Both the position numbers and the translations under genes were made by a program. A stretch of 64,000 nt of DNA from Verrucomicrobiota bacterium (lineage in GTDB: Bacteria > Verrucomicrobiota > Verrucomicrobiia > Opitutales > Opitutaceae): assembly GCA_016222805.1 (NCBI GenBank), contig JACRQG010000013.1, positions 186,001 to 250,000 on the forward strand, given 5' to 3'. Below, piece after piece: positions 7,947-15,974 of the stretch; position 1 is the stretch's first letter, and each line of letters begins with the position of its first letter. The notes beneath the pieces are model-generated. The model was not told where the DNA came from and did not search any database. It saw only the letters and a program-made list of their open reading frames with translations.

Positions 7947-9089
7947 TCAGACCACCGGTGCGGCCGGAGGTGTGGCGCCGGGGAGCGCGGCTCGATCCTG
8001 TTCGGTGCGGAGCCGGAGCTGGCCGCAGGCGGCGTCGATGTCGTGGCCCTTTTCCCGTCGGAGGGTGACCGAGACCCGGGCGGCCCGGAGCACCTGCGCG
8101 AACCGTTCCTGCCGCGCCAGGCCGGGCCGCCGCCAGGCGAGGCCGGCAACGGAGTTGTAGGGAATCAGGTTCACGTGGGCATGGAGGTCGCGGGCGAGAT
8201 CGCGCAGCGCTTCCGCCTGCTCGAGCGAGTCGTTCACGTCTTCGATCAGAATGAACTCGAGGGTCACCATCCGTCCGTGCCGTTCGGCAAAGGTGCGGAT
8301 GGCCGGCACCAGCTTGGCGAGCGGATAAGCCCGGTTGATCGGCATGATTTTCTCCCGGACCTCGTCGGTGGCGCCGTGGAGCGACACCGCGAGGCGGAAG
8401 CCCAGGTCCTCTTCGGCGAGCTGGAGGATCTTCGGCACGAGGCCGCTGGTGGAGATGGTGATCCGCCGGGCGCCGAAGCCGAGCCCCCAGTCGGCGTTGA
8501 GGATGCGCAGGGCGGTGAGCAGCGCGTCGTAGTTGGCCAGCGGTTCGCCCATCCCCATCACGACGATGTTGTCGAACGAGGCGAGTTCGGTGCGGGCCCG
8601 CGGCGTGCGGGCATCCTCGCGATAGCAGACCTGCAGAAGCTGCGCGACAATTTCGCCGGCGTGCAGGTCGCGTTTTAGTCCGGCCAGTCCGCTGGCGCAA
8701 AAGACGCAGCCCATGGCGCAGCCGACCTGGGTCGAGATGCAGATGGTCTTGCGGGAGTGGTCGAGACCGACGCCCTCCTGCGGGGCGCGGATGATCACGG
8801 TTTCGATCAGGGAGCGGTCCCGCAGTTCGAGCAGCAGCTTGTCGGTGACGTCCTCGGACTGCCGGTTGAGGACGAGCGCGGCGGGCATCAGGTCAAAGCT
8901 GTCGGCCAGCCGCTGCCGCAGCGCCTTCGGGAGATTGGTCATGTCGTCCCAGGTGCGCGCGCGCTTCTTGTAGACCCAGTCAAGGATCTGCCGGCCGCGG
9001 AAGGCGGGTTCGCCCAGGGCGCGCAGACGCTCCGTCAGCGAGTCGAGGGTCTCGCCGGTGAGCGCGGGCCGGTCGGGCGTGTACTTCAT
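7947..9089 (-). CDS. rlmN: 23S rRNA (adenine2503-C2)-methyltransferase, also acting on tRNA
   Basis: 380 aa from the ATG at 9089 (MKYTPDRP); the in-frame extension upstream overlaps the divergent lactonase gene and is rejected. It is a radical SAM enzyme: the CxxxCxxC cluster motif is in GCAMGCVFCASG (cysteines near residues 124, 128 and 131). The SAM-binding GMGEPLANYD is present, as is the C-terminal catalytic Cys region GHDIDAACGQLR. The family uses a methylated cysteine to transfer a methyl group to A2503 of 23S rRNA and to A37 in some tRNAs. The N-terminal accessory domain (LDWVYKKRARTWDDMTNLPK) is complete. It is head-to-head with the next gene. Confidence 0.96.
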   Translation of the reverse strand: MKYTPDRPALTGETLDSLTERLRALGEPAFRGRQILDWVYKKRARTWDDMTNLPKALRQRLADSFDLMPAALVLNRQSEDVTDKLLLELRDRSLIETVIIRAPQEGVGLDHSRKTICISTQVGCAMGCVFCASGLAGLKRDLHAGEIVAQLLQVCYREDARTPRARTELASFDNIVVMGMGEPLANYDALLTALRILNADWGLGFGARRITISTSGLVPKILQLAEEDLGFRLAVSLHGATDEVREKIMPINRAYPLAKLVPAIRTFAERHGRMVTLEFILIEDVNDSLEQAEALRDLARDLHAHVNLIPYNSVAGLAWRRPGLARQERFAQVLRAARVSVTLRREKGHDIDAACGQLRLRTEQDRAALPGATPPAAPVV

Positions 9090-9185
9090 GGGCGCCGGCA
9101 AGCTGAGGGGCGGGCCGGCCTTCGTCAAAGTTTCCCGCCCCGGGACTCGCCAGCGCGGGCGCGGTTCGGCTAGGGTGGCGCGGAC

Positions 9186-10184
9186 ATGACCCCACGATTC
9201 CTTGCTTTCCTCCTGCTGCCGGCGGCGCTGGTGGCCGGTGATCCCGCCCCACATCGATTCCAGGGCCGGATTGAACGATTCGAACCGGCCTTCGACGACT
9301 TGGTGGCGCCGACGGCCGCGATTGAGAAGCTCGCGGAGGGCTTCAACTGGTCCGAAGGGCCGGTATGGTTCGATGGCGCCCTGCTGTTTTCCGATGTGCC
9401 GGAGAACGTGATCTACCGGTGGCGCCCGGGGACGACCCAGGCCGAGGTCTTCCTCAAGCCGAGCGGGCTACTGCAGCCCGTCCCGGGGTTTCGCGAACCC
9501 GGCAGCAACGGCCTGGGGCGCGACGCCCAGGGAAGGCTCCTGGTGTGCCAGCACGGCGAGCGGCGCATCGCCCGGTACGAAAACGGACGCTTCACGCCCG
9601 TGGCGGACCGCTTCGAGGGGAAGCGCTTCAACAGCCCCAATGACCTCGCGGTGCGGCGCAACGGCGACATCTACTTCACCGACCCGCCCTACGGCCTGGA
9701 GAAACTCAACGACTCCCCGTTGAAGGAGCTGCCCCACAACGGAGTCTACCGGGTCACGCCCGCCGGGAAGGTCACACTGGTGACCAAGTCGCTGACCTTT
9801 CCCAACGGCATCGGTTTTTCGCCCGACGAGCGCACGCTCTATGTGGCGGTCAGCGACGGCCGCGCCCCGCGGATCGTCGCGTACGACGTGGCGCCGGACG
9901 GCGGCGTGGCGGGCGAGCGCATCTTCTTTGACGCCCTACCGCTGCGGTCCCCCGGCGTCCGGGGATCGTGTGACGGACTGAAGGTCGACCGGGCGGGCAA
10001 TGTCTGGGCGACCGGCCCGGGAGGCGTGCTGGTGATTTCGCCGGCTGGCCGGCTGCTCGGACGCATCAACACCGGCGAAGCCACAGGCAACTGCTGCTGG
10101 GGTGACGACGGCGGCACGCTCTACATCACCGCCGACATGTTCCTCCTGCGGGTGCGGACGCTCACCCGCGGCGCCGGCTGGTGA
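9186..10184 (+). CDS. Secreted SMP-30/gluconolactonase-family lactonase
   Basis: 332 aa starting with a signal peptide (PRFLAFLLLPAALVAGDPAP), so it is probably exported to the periplasm. The rest is a six-bladed beta-propeller of the SMP-30/LRE type: FNWSEGPVWFDGALLFSDVP near the start supplies the metal-binding Glu, followed by a PGSNGLGRDAQGRLLVCQHG blade. A further blade reads KRFNSPNDLAVRRNGDIYFT, including the conserved Asn-Asp, and SPDERTLYVAVSD and CDGLKVDRAGNVWATGPGG contain the Asp of the metal site. The family hydrolyses sugar lactones such as gluconolactone; substrate here is unknown. No sugar dehydrogenase is adjacent. Confidence 0.88.
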   Translation: MTPRFLAFLLLPAALVAGDPAPHRFQGRIERFEPAFDDLVAPTAAIEKLAEGFNWSEGPVWFDGALLFSDVPENVIYRWRPGTTQAEVFLKPSGLLQPVPGFREPGSNGLGRDAQGRLLVCQHGERRIARYENGRFTPVADRFEGKRFNSPNDLAVRRNGDIYFTDPPYGLEKLNDSPLKELPHNGVYRVTPAGKVTLVTKSLTFPNGIGFSPDERTLYVAVSDGRAPRIVAYDVAPDGGVAGERIFFDALPLRSPGVRGSCDGLKVDRAGNVWATGPGGVLVISPAGRLLGRINTGEATGNCCWGDDGGTLYITADMFLLRVRTLTRGAGW

Positions 10185-10215
10185 GGCACGGCCCCGCGGG
10201 TGGCGGAGCCGTGCC
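10185..10215 (+). terminator. Possible hairpin between convergent genes
   Basis: GGCACGGC at 10185-10192 pairs with GCCGTGCC at 10208-10215 in the 51-nt gap between the convergent lactonase and leuA genes. There is no U-tract on either strand, so it may be only a transcript-stabilising hairpin. Confidence 0.3.
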
Positions 10216-10235
10216 CCGGGAGGTGAAACCGCGGG

Positions 10236-11912
10236 TCAGCGTTTCGCGAGCGCGCGGTTGAGGGCGCTGACGATCGCCTTGATCGAGGCGAGCTCGATGT
10301 TGGTGTCGATGCCCGCGCCGAAGAGCGTCTGGCCGCGTTCGGTCTTGATCTGGATGTAGCTGACGGCGCGGGCCTCGGAACCCTTGCCGAGCGAATGCTC
10401 GGAGTAGCTCAGCACCTCGAACTTCGGCAGCGCCGTGGTCGCGAGGGCGCGGGCGAAGGCGTCGATCGGTCCATTGCCGGTGCCGGCGAGCTGGTGGGCC
10501 ACTCCGTCGACGACGAGCGCCGCCTCGCAGCGGACATCGCTGTCGCGCTCGGTGGTCTTGAAATGGCGCAAGGCGATCGGCGTGCTGCGCTCGAGGTACT
10601 CCTGCCGGAAGACCTCATGCACCTCGGCCGGCTGCAGCTCGGTGCCCTTGGCGTCGGCGACATCGTTGATGATTTTGCCGATCTCCTTGTGCATGAGCTT
10701 GGGCAGCGTGTAGCCGAACTCGTGCTCGAGCACGTAGGCGACGCCGCCCTTGCCCGACTGGGCGTTGATCCGGATGATCGCGCGGTAGCTGCGCCCGATG
10801 TCGGCTGGATCGACCGGGATGTAGAGCACGTCCCAGGGCGCGTGCGGGTCGCGGGCATCGCGGGCCGCCCACGACTTCTTGATTGCGTCCTGGTGGGAGC
10901 CGCTGAACGCGGTGAACACCAACTCGCCCGCGTACGGCTGCCGGGGCGGGACCTCGAGCCGGGTGGTGCGCTCGTAGACTTCGCGAATCTCGTTGATGTT
11001 GGAGAAGTCCAGCGCGGGGTGGATTCCGTGGGTGTAGAGATTCAGCGCGACGGTGACGATGTCGAGGTTGCCGGTGCGCTCGCCGTTCCCGAAGAGCGTG
11101 CCCTCGACCCGATCCGCGCCGGCGAGCATGCCCAGCTCGGTGGCGGCGATCCCGGTGCCCCGGTCGTTGTGGGTGTGGAGGGAGACCAGCGTGAGAGGGC
11201 GGCGGGTGAGGTGCGTGCACATCCATTCGATCTGGTCGGCGTGCACGTTGGGCGTCGCGTATTCGACCGTCGCCGGGAGGTTCAGGATGATCCGGTTCTC
11301 CGGGGTGGGCTGCCAGACATCGGTGACCGCCTCGCAGACCTCGAGCGCGAACGGCAGTTCGGTGCTGGTGAAGCTCTCCGGCGAGTACTCGAAGCGCAGG
11401 CGGGTGCCGGCGGCGACGAGCGACGCGCTGTGTTGTTTCACCCACTTCGTTCCCTGCACGGCGATCTGCTTGATCTCGGCTGGGGTGGCGCCGAAGACGT
11501 ACTTGCGCTGGGCCGGGGAGGTCGAGTTGTAGAGGTGGAAGATGGCGTGCTTCGCGCCCCGGAGCGCCTCCAGGGTGCGGGTGATCAGTTCCTCGCGGCA
11601 CTGGCAGAGCACCTGGATGGCCACGTCGTCCGGGATGCGGTTCTCCTCGATCAGCCGGCGGCAGAAATCGAATTCGATCTGGGAGGCGCTCGGGAAGCCC
11701 ACTTCGATCTCCTTGAAACCGATTTTCACGAGCATCTCGAAGTACTCGAGCTTCTCCTCCACGCTCATGGGCTGGGCGAGGGCCTGGTTGCCATCGCGGA
11801 GGTCGACGCTACACCAGATGGGCGCGCGCGTGAGGGTGCGGCTGGGCCACTGCCGTTGAGGGAGGGAGACCGGCGGAAACGGCCGGTATTTCGTGATGGG
11901 CGCAGATTGCAT
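10236..11912 (-). CDS. leuA: 2-isopropylmalate synthase (long LeuA2 type)
   Basis: 558 aa from the ATG at 11912 (MQSAPITKYRPF); an in-frame extension to 12032 is Arg/Pro/Phe-rich and not conserved-looking. The HMG-CoA-lyase-type barrel starts with WCSVDLRDGNQALAQPMSVE, whose Arg-Asp pair is catalytic. It continues with EVGFPSASQIEFDF, the metal ligand pair in LVSLHTHNDRGTGIA, and GNGERTGNLDIVTVALNLY. The C-terminal LeuA dimer/regulatory domain (about 425-558, ending EVLSYSEHSLGKGSEARAVS then YIQIKTERGQ) is complete, so leucine feedback is expected. It condenses 2-ketoisovalerate with acetyl-CoA, the first committed step of leucine synthesis. The length fits the longer LeuA2 group. Confidence 0.96.
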   Translation of the reverse strand: MQSAPITKYRPFPPVSLPQRQWPSRTLTRAPIWCSVDLRDGNQALAQPMSVEEKLEYFEMLVKIGFKEIEVGFPSASQIEFDFCRRLIEENRIPDDVAIQVLCQCREELITRTLEALRGAKHAIFHLYNSTSPAQRKYVFGATPAEIKQIAVQGTKWVKQHSASLVAAGTRLRFEYSPESFTSTELPFALEVCEAVTDVWQPTPENRIILNLPATVEYATPNVHADQIEWMCTHLTRRPLTLVSLHTHNDRGTGIAATELGMLAGADRVEGTLFGNGERTGNLDIVTVALNLYTHGIHPALDFSNINEIREVYERTTRLEVPPRQPYAGELVFTAFSGSHQDAIKKSWAARDARDPHAPWDVLYIPVDPADIGRSYRAIIRINAQSGKGGVAYVLEHEFGYTLPKLMHKEIGKIINDVADAKGTELQPAEVHEVFRQEYLERSTPIALRHFKTTERDSDVRCEAALVVDGVAHQLAGTGNGPIDAFARALATTALPKFEVLSYSEHSLGKGSEARAVSYIQIKTERGQTLFGAGIDTNIELASIKAIVSALNRALAKR

Positions 11913-12220
11913 GACCGAAAGATCGACTGACAAAAACGTTGGAAAGCGGAAGGGAGGGAAACGAGGCGACCGGAGGAAGCCGGTCAGTTTGACAGCACGC
12001 CTGGGACGGCGGCGATACGGAAATCCAACCAACGCACGACCCGCCGCTGGGCGGCGTCCTCAAAGGTCGTGCGCGCTCGTAAGTCGAAGCGTCTGGGCGG
12101 GACTCGGTTTCACTGCGTTCCCCCGGTATCGGCACGGGGCGGAAAATGTCAAGGGACGGTTCGCGGGGAGGCGGCATCGGACGCCTCGGATTTGGGCACC
12201 TGGACCCCTCCGAACCGTTC
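11913..12220. other. Intergenic region between leuA and the ECF sigma gene
   Basis: This stretch of about 300 nt separates the divergent leuA and sigma genes. I see no convincing ORF, RNA gene or leader peptide rich in leucine codons. It should contain the leuA promoter, but no clear -35/-10 pair can be named. The part just before 12282 holds the sigma-gene promoter described separately. Confidence 0.5.
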
Positions 12221-12248
12221 TGTAACCCACCGGAACAAGGCACGTCTT
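12221..12248 (+). promoter_or_regulatory. ECF-sigma-type promoter of the sigma factor operon
   Basis: TGTAACC at 12221-12227 and CGTCTT at 12243-12248 are separated by 15 nt and lie about 33 nt before the ATG at 12282. The pair matches the known style of ECF-sigma promoters (a -35 containing GTAAC and a -10 with CGTC), which suggests that the sigma factor drives its own operon. I found no second copy of this pair in the window by eye. Confidence 0.6.
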
Positions 12249-12281
12249 GCCTGTTGTGCCTGTCCTTGCCTCCATCCGCGC

Positions 12282-12878
12282 ATGCCCGACGAAGCCGACC
12301 CGCCGTTTGACCTGGCGGCTTGTCTTGCGCGCGTGCGGCGGAAGGATCAGCAGGCGGCGCGGGACCTGGTCGGGCACCTGTATCCGTTGGTCATCCGCAT
12401 CGTCCGGTCGCATCTTCCCCGGCGCGTCGCCGAGGAGGATCTCGCCCAAGAGGTGTTCCTGAAGATGTTCTCCCGTCTGGCACAGTACCAGGGAGCGGTC
12501 CCCTTTCCGCATTGGGTTTCGCGGATTGCGGTCACCACCTGCATCGATCACCTGCGGGCCCAGAAACGGCGTCCGGAGTTCCGCTGGGCCGATCTCTCGG
12601 AGAACGAAGCCGAGGTGCTGGAGGCCGTGATGACGAACGCGAATGACGTCGCGGCCAACGATGCGATGGCGGCGCACGAGCTGGTGCACAAGCTGCTCGG
12701 GCAGCTGAAGCCGGACGACCAGTTGGTGATCCGGCTGCTCGACCTCGAGCAGAAGACCATTGCGGAGATTTCCCAAATCACCGGATGGAACCAGTCGCTC
12801 ATCAAGGTGCGGGCGTTCCGGGCCCGGCGCAAATTGCAGAAACTCTTCCAGGAACTTCGTCGAAAGGAACGCTCATGA
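12282..12878 (+). CDS. RNA polymerase ECF-type sigma factor
   Basis: 198 aa from the ATG at 12282; the ORF continues upstream, but that part overlaps the promoter and is not protein-like. Region 2 is at about residues 20-85, with LVGHLYPLVIRIVRSHLPRR, AEEDLAQEVFLKMFSRLAQY for core and -10 contact, and HWVSRIAVTTCIDHLRAQKR. Region 4 is at about 130-190, with LKPDDQLVIRLLDLEQKTIA and the helix-turn-helix EISQITGWNQSLIKVRAFRA. There is no region 3, as expected for ECF factors. The stop overlaps the start of the next gene by 4 nt, and a third gene follows 2 nt after that, so the three form one unit. A likely autoregulated promoter sits just upstream. Confidence 0.9.
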   Translation: MPDEADPPFDLAACLARVRRKDQQAARDLVGHLYPLVIRIVRSHLPRRVAEEDLAQEVFLKMFSRLAQYQGAVPFPHWVSRIAVTTCIDHLRAQKRRPEFRWADLSENEAEVLEAVMTNANDVAANDAMAAHELVHKLLGQLKPDDQLVIRLLDLEQKTIAEISQITGWNQSLIKVRAFRARRKLQKLFQELRRKERS

Positions 12879-13195
12879 ACAACTCCCTCCACGATCCCCG
12901 CCACCCTTGGTTCCGTCTGGTCGCTGCGGCTCGCACGGTGCGGGATGACCGCACGGAAGGGGCTCCGTACGGCTTCGCGACGCGGGTCGCCGCGCTGGCG
13001 CTAGCCCCGGAGCGGGCGGTCCGTTCGTTGTTCGAGGTCTTCGCCCTGCGGGCCCTCGTGATCGCGAGCCTCCTCGCGGTCTGCAGCATCGCGATCAACT
13101 ACAACGAGATTTCCCGGCGCCTGGCCGGTGGAGCGGACGACCTGCTGCTCGCGGATGATGACACCGTGGTCGCGGTGCTGGCACTTGCGGACTGA
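12875..13195 (+). CDS. Single-span membrane protein, candidate anti-sigma factor
   Basis: 106 aa starting with an ATG that overlaps the sigma gene stop. The N-terminal half is cytoplasmic-looking and Arg-rich (RHPWFRLVAAARTVRDDRTE, then FATRVAALALAPER). A single hydrophobic helix lies near residues 55-72 (LRALVIASLLAVCSIAINY), followed by a short acidic C-terminus (GADDLLLADDDTVV). No zinc anti-sigma motif (HxxxCxxC) is present. Position directly after an ECF sigma gene and its topology fit a small transmembrane anti-sigma factor of the CnrY type, but I recognise no family. The call rests on context. Confidence 0.6.
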   Translation: MNNSLHDPRHPWFRLVAAARTVRDDRTEGAPYGFATRVAALALAPERAVRSLFEVFALRALVIASLLAVCSIAINYNEISRRLAGGADDLLLADDDTVVAVLALAD

Positions 13196-13197
13196 GC

Positions 13198-13701
13198 ATG
13201 GATCGGCCCTGGAAGGTCATCGCGGCCTTCGTCGGTGTGTTCATCGCCGGCGCGGTGTTTGGCGGGTTCTTCACGCTGCGCTCCGCCGGGCGTTGGTTCG
13301 CCCCTGAACGCCCCAAGGGGGCGGTGAAGGCGGCGCCGGGCTCCGGCCAGGCGGCGGGCAATGCGACGATTCTCTCGCGCTCCGCCCAGCAGGTGATGCG
13401 CTCCCTCAATCCACGCCTCAACCTGACCGCGGAGCAGCAGAAGGCGATTCGACCGATCGTTTCTCGTGCGACCGAGGATCTCCAGCGGATGCAGCGGGAG
13501 CACCTTGCGGATGTCACCCGCACCACCGAGCGGATGTACGCCGACCTGGCTCCCGTCCTCACAGTGGAACAGCGGACCCGGCTTCAGCAGATGCGCGAGG
13601 AGATGTTCGAACGGGCGGTGCGCGAGCGGGAGAAACGCGGGGAAGCGAGCCCGGTGGCAGCCAAGAAGGTAGCCGAAAAGGACCCGAAGTCGGGTCCCTG
13701 A
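13198..13701 (+). CDS. Membrane-anchored Spy/CpxP/CnrX-like periplasmic protein
   Basis: 167 aa. An N-terminal membrane anchor (residues about 7-27, VIAAFVGVFIAGAVFGGFFT) is followed by a linker and a long all-alpha region (about 60-150). Two LTxxQ-type repeats occur: NLTAEQQKAIRPIV near residue 73 and VLTVEQRTRLQQM near 121, as in the Spy/CpxP/CnrX group of periplasmic chaperones and metal sensors. The C-terminus is basic (VAAKKVAEKDPKSG). It has very few His or Met residues, so metal sensing is not supported by sequence. Following an ECF sigma factor and a one-span membrane protein, it could be the periplasmic sensor that controls them. Confidence 0.65.
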   Translation: MDRPWKVIAAFVGVFIAGAVFGGFFTLRSAGRWFAPERPKGAVKAAPGSGQAAGNATILSRSAQQVMRSLNPRLNLTAEQQKAIRPIVSRATEDLQRMQREHLADVTRTTERMYADLAPVLTVEQRTRLQQMREEMFERAVREREKRGEASPVAAKKVAEKDPKSGP

Positions 13702-13817
13702 CGGGTCCGGCGACTTGTTTTTTTCCGCCGGTGCGTTCACGGCGGTGCATCGGGGAGGAAACGACTGTCGCACCGATTAGGTTTGCGCCACTCCCCGGGC
13801 GGCACATGGTTCGCGCC

Positions 13818-13913
13818 GGCCAGGTGCCATGCATGGGCAGGCGCGTGAACTCCGCCAGGACCGGAAGGTAGCAACGGTAACGACGTTCTCCCAGTGCCGT
13901 GGAGTGCCTGGCC
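13818..13913 (+). ncRNA. ffs: Signal recognition particle RNA, small bacterial (4.5S) type
   Basis: About 96 nt that fold into one long hairpin: GGCCAGG at 13818-13824 pairs with CCTGGCC at 13907-13913. The apical part has the conserved SRP domain IV: GTGAACTCCGCCAGG, then CCGGAAGGTAGCA and ACGGTAA around 13843-13880, which form the symmetric and asymmetric loops that bind Ffh. A run of seven Ts at 13916-13922 follows and probably ends transcription. It lies just before dnaX, the usual place for ffs in many bacteria. The rest of the 334-nt gap between 13702 and 14035 holds no gene that I can see. Confidence 0.93.
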
Positions 13914-14035
13914 ACTTTTTTTGCCCGGGCCTCGGATGCGCCGGCGCACCGCGGACGACAGACCGCGACGCGGAAAGGGCGCAGCCGGTCGATTTTCCGT
14001 TTGCGCTTCGTGGTTTTCGTTTTGGGCTAGCGAAA

Positions 14036-15190
14036 GTGTCTTCGACTTACCAAGTCATCGCCCGCAAGTGGCGGCCGCAGACCTTCGACGACGTGGTCGG
14101 GCAGGATCACGTGGTGCGCACCCTGCGCAACGCGATCGGCCGCAACCGCATCGCCCACGCCTACCTCTTTGTTGGACCGCGGGGCACCGGGAAGACCTCG
14201 ACCGCCCGCATCTTTGCCAAGGCACTCAACTGCACGGGCGGGCCCCGGGCGGATTTTGATGCCAATGATCCGGCCTGCCTCGCGATCGCCGAAGGCTCGC
14301 ATCTCGACGTGATCGAGATCGACGGGGCGTCCAACAACGGCGTCGATCAGGTCCGCGAACTCCGGGAGACGGTGCGCTACGCGCCCGCCCAGGGGAAGTT
14401 CAAGGTCTATATCATCGACGAAGTGCACATGCTGTCGCCGGCGGCGTTCAACGCCCTGCTGAAGACGCTCGAGGAGCCGCCGGCGCACGTGAAGTTCGTC
14501 TTCGCCACCACGGATCCGCAAAAGGTGCTGCCGACAATCGTCTCCCGCTGCCAGCGCTTCGACCTGAAACCGATCCCTCCCGAACTGATTGTCGAGCGGC
14601 TGAAGCGAATTGCGGCGGACGAGAAGATCCGGGTGTCGGACACCGCCCTGGCCTCGATTGCCCGGCTGGCCGACGGCGGCATGCGGGACGCCCAGTCGAT
14701 CCTCGATCAGATGATCTCCTTCTGCGGGTCCGAGATCACCGAACCCGATGTGCTGGATGTCTACGGCCTCGTCGCCGCCGGCAAGGTCGAGGAATTGGGA
14801 GCGGCCCTGTCCGCCGGAGATCACCGAAAGATCGTCGCCGTGGTCGACGAATGCGATTCCTCGGGGCGCGACCTGGTGCGTCTCCTGGCGGATGTGCAGG
14901 CGCTCGTCCGGACGGTGCTGCTCGACGCAATCGCGCAGGGCGGCCGCAGCTCGCGGCTCGGTGGCGTGTCCATGACCACCGAGCAGTTGACGAGGTTGCT
15001 CGACGGCCTGCGGGAAGGGGAGACCAGCGTGAAACTGGGCCTGGCGGAGAAGATCAACTTCGAGGTGACGCTGCTCAAGGCGGTGGAGGCCAGCCGGGCG
15101 CGGGCGATCGACAGCCTGATCAAGGAACTTGCGGCTCTGGCCGAGGACGCCCCGTCAGGCGGGGCGGGCGACGAAAAAAAAAAGACCTGA
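14036..15190 (+). CDS. dnaX: DNA polymerase III subunit gamma (zero-frame dnaX product)
   Basis: 384 aa from the GTG at 14036 (reading [20 protein letters not shown]). The ORF is open upstream but runs through the SRP RNA, so an earlier start is impossible. It is the clamp-loader AAA+ ATPase: Walker A GPRGTGKT at residues 47-54, Walker [11 protein letters not shown], sensor 1 [20 protein letters not shown] with the SRC motif, and sensor 2 [13 protein letters not shown]. The zinc module is reduced: only two cysteines remain (in LNCTGG and NDPACLAI) where the family usually has four. The product ends with DEKKKT right at a run of ten As. A -1 frameshift there gives the longer tau form (see next entries). 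Confidence 0.95.
   Translation: MSSTYQVIARKWRPQTFDDVVGQDHVVRTLRNAIGRNRIAHAYLFVGPRGTGKTSTARIFAKALNCTGGPRADFDANDPACLAIAEGSHLDVIEIDGASNNGVDQVRELRETVRYAPAQGKFKVYIIDEVHMLSPAAFNALLKTLEEPPAHVKFVFATTDPQKVLPTIVSRCQRFDLKPIPPELIVERLKRIAADEKIRVSDTALASIARLADGGMRDAQSILDQMISFCGSEITEPDVLDVYGLVAAGKVEELGAALSAGDHRKIVAVVDECDSSGRDLVRLLADVQALVRTVLLDAIAQGGRSSRLGGVSMTTEQLTRLLDGLREGETSVKLGLAEKINFEVTLLKAVEASRARAIDSLIKELAALAEDAPSGGAGDEKKKT
15174..15184 (+). promoter_or_regulatory. A10-G slippery site for dnaX frameshifting
   Basis: Ten As (15174-15183) then G. In the dnaX frame they read GAA AAA AAA AAG, so the canonical A-AAA-AAG heptamer is in phase, two codons before the gamma stop codon. A -1 slip continues into an open frame of 140 codons. 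The nearest good downstream hairpin (GGGCCCG with CGGGCTC, 15215-15233) is about 30 nt away, too far for a classic stimulator, so transcriptional slippage as in Thermus is at least as likely as ribosomal frameshifting. Confidence 0.8.
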
Positions 15191-15606
15191 TTGACGAACT
15201 GGACTCGCGGTTGCGGGCCCGGCTCACGGGCTCCGACGGAGGGAGCGCCGCGGCGGGCATCGACGCGCCGCCGGGAAACGAAGAAACGGAGGCGGCCCCG
15301 GCGCGCGTGGCTCTGGAGTCCCGGGAAGACGGGGAGCCGGCGACCACTTTAGGAGAAGTTGCCTCCGCTTGGCCGGACGAGGCTGCGGAGTCGGCGTTCC
15401 TCGCCGAAGCGCGGGAGCGAGGGGAAACGCCGAAGGCCGCGGGCACGGCCGCGGAGAAGGTCGAGGAAACTCCGGCCCGGCCCCTGCCTCCGCTGGAGCA
15501 ACTGGTTGAGCGCATTCCGGCGGGCGTGCGCGAGACCCTCGATGATCTCTTTCGGGCGCGGTTCGTGCGCGTCGTCCGGCTGCCGCGCAAGGCGCTCAAG
15601 AGCTGA
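15184..15606 (+). other. dnaX: Frameshifted C-terminal extension that makes DnaX tau
   Basis: In the -1 frame after the A10 tract, reading continues [20 protein letters not shown] for 140 residues to the TGA at 15604-15606, giving a tau protein of about 523 aa. The middle is a Glu/Ala/Gly-rich linker. The end (LPPLEQLVERIPAGVRETLD then DLFRARFVRVVRLPRKAL) is structured and charged, as expected for the part of tau that contacts polymerase alpha and DnaB. The extension has no plausible start codon of its own at the junction, and its GC pattern matches coding sequence. The downstream neighbour on the other strand ends 5 nt further on. Confidence 0.8.
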
Positions 15607-15611
15607 CAGAC

Positions 15612-15974
15612 CTATTCCTTCCACTCGGTGCCCAAGGCCCGGCGGCCGGCGAGGCTGACGACGGGGAAATAGGCCTCAACGGTGGTTTGGTGAAACGGCG
15701 CCAGGAGGGGAATCGGCCGGCGTTCATACAAGCCCTCCGCCACCCCTTCAAAGGCATCGAGGCGCGCGAGGGCCTCCGCACTGACTTCCCAGACCTCGCC
15801 GCGCACACCCTCGGAGTCCAGCGGGTCAGGACCGATGCCGGGGTAGCCTCCGAGGTCGTAAAGTTGGAAGCCTGGAGGCGTCTTCGCGTCGCCGATGAGT
15901 TTCTGGCCTGCCAACTGCGCGTGGTTGCAGCACCCTTGCTTGAGGGTGCCGTAGACAAAGAGCCAGTGGCTCAC
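15612..15974 (-). CDS. Gamma-glutamylcyclotransferase-like (AIG2/GGCT fold) protein
   Basis: 120 aa. A GTG at 15974 overlaps the stop codon of the phosphatase gene, giving VSHWLFVYGTLKQGCCNHAQ at the N-terminus. FVYGTLKQG is the substrate-binding loop of the GGCT fold, and GVRGEVWEVS followed by LARLDAFEGVAEGLYERR carries the general-base Glu region and the LDxxEG motif. Related enzymes release 5-oxoproline from gamma-glutamyl dipeptides or gamma-glutamylamines; substrate here is not predictable. The ORF continues upstream to 16175 but that part is out-of-frame shadow of the PP2C gene. It is the third gene of a kinase-like/PP2C/GGCT operon. Confidence 0.85.
   Translation of the reverse strand: MSHWLFVYGTLKQGCCNHAQLAGQKLIGDAKTPPGFQLYDLGGYPGIGPDPLDSEGVRGEVWEVSAEALARLDAFEGVAEGLYERRPIPLLAPFHQTTVEAYFPVVSLAGRRALGTEWKE

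Noticed and set aside
10395-11930. 511-aa plus-strand ORF opposite leuA
   Set aside because: A GC-rich shadow of leuA, with Gly/Asp/Arg bias and no domain. The same applies to other long antisense ORFs at 3978-6242, 6115-7524, 28174-30402, 46323-48065 and 58219-60024.
13829-14035. In-frame extension of the dnaX ORF upstream of 14036
   Set aside because: It reads through the SRP RNA gene and its T-run, and the protein is not conserved-looking. The GTG at 14036 gives the normal DnaX N-terminus.
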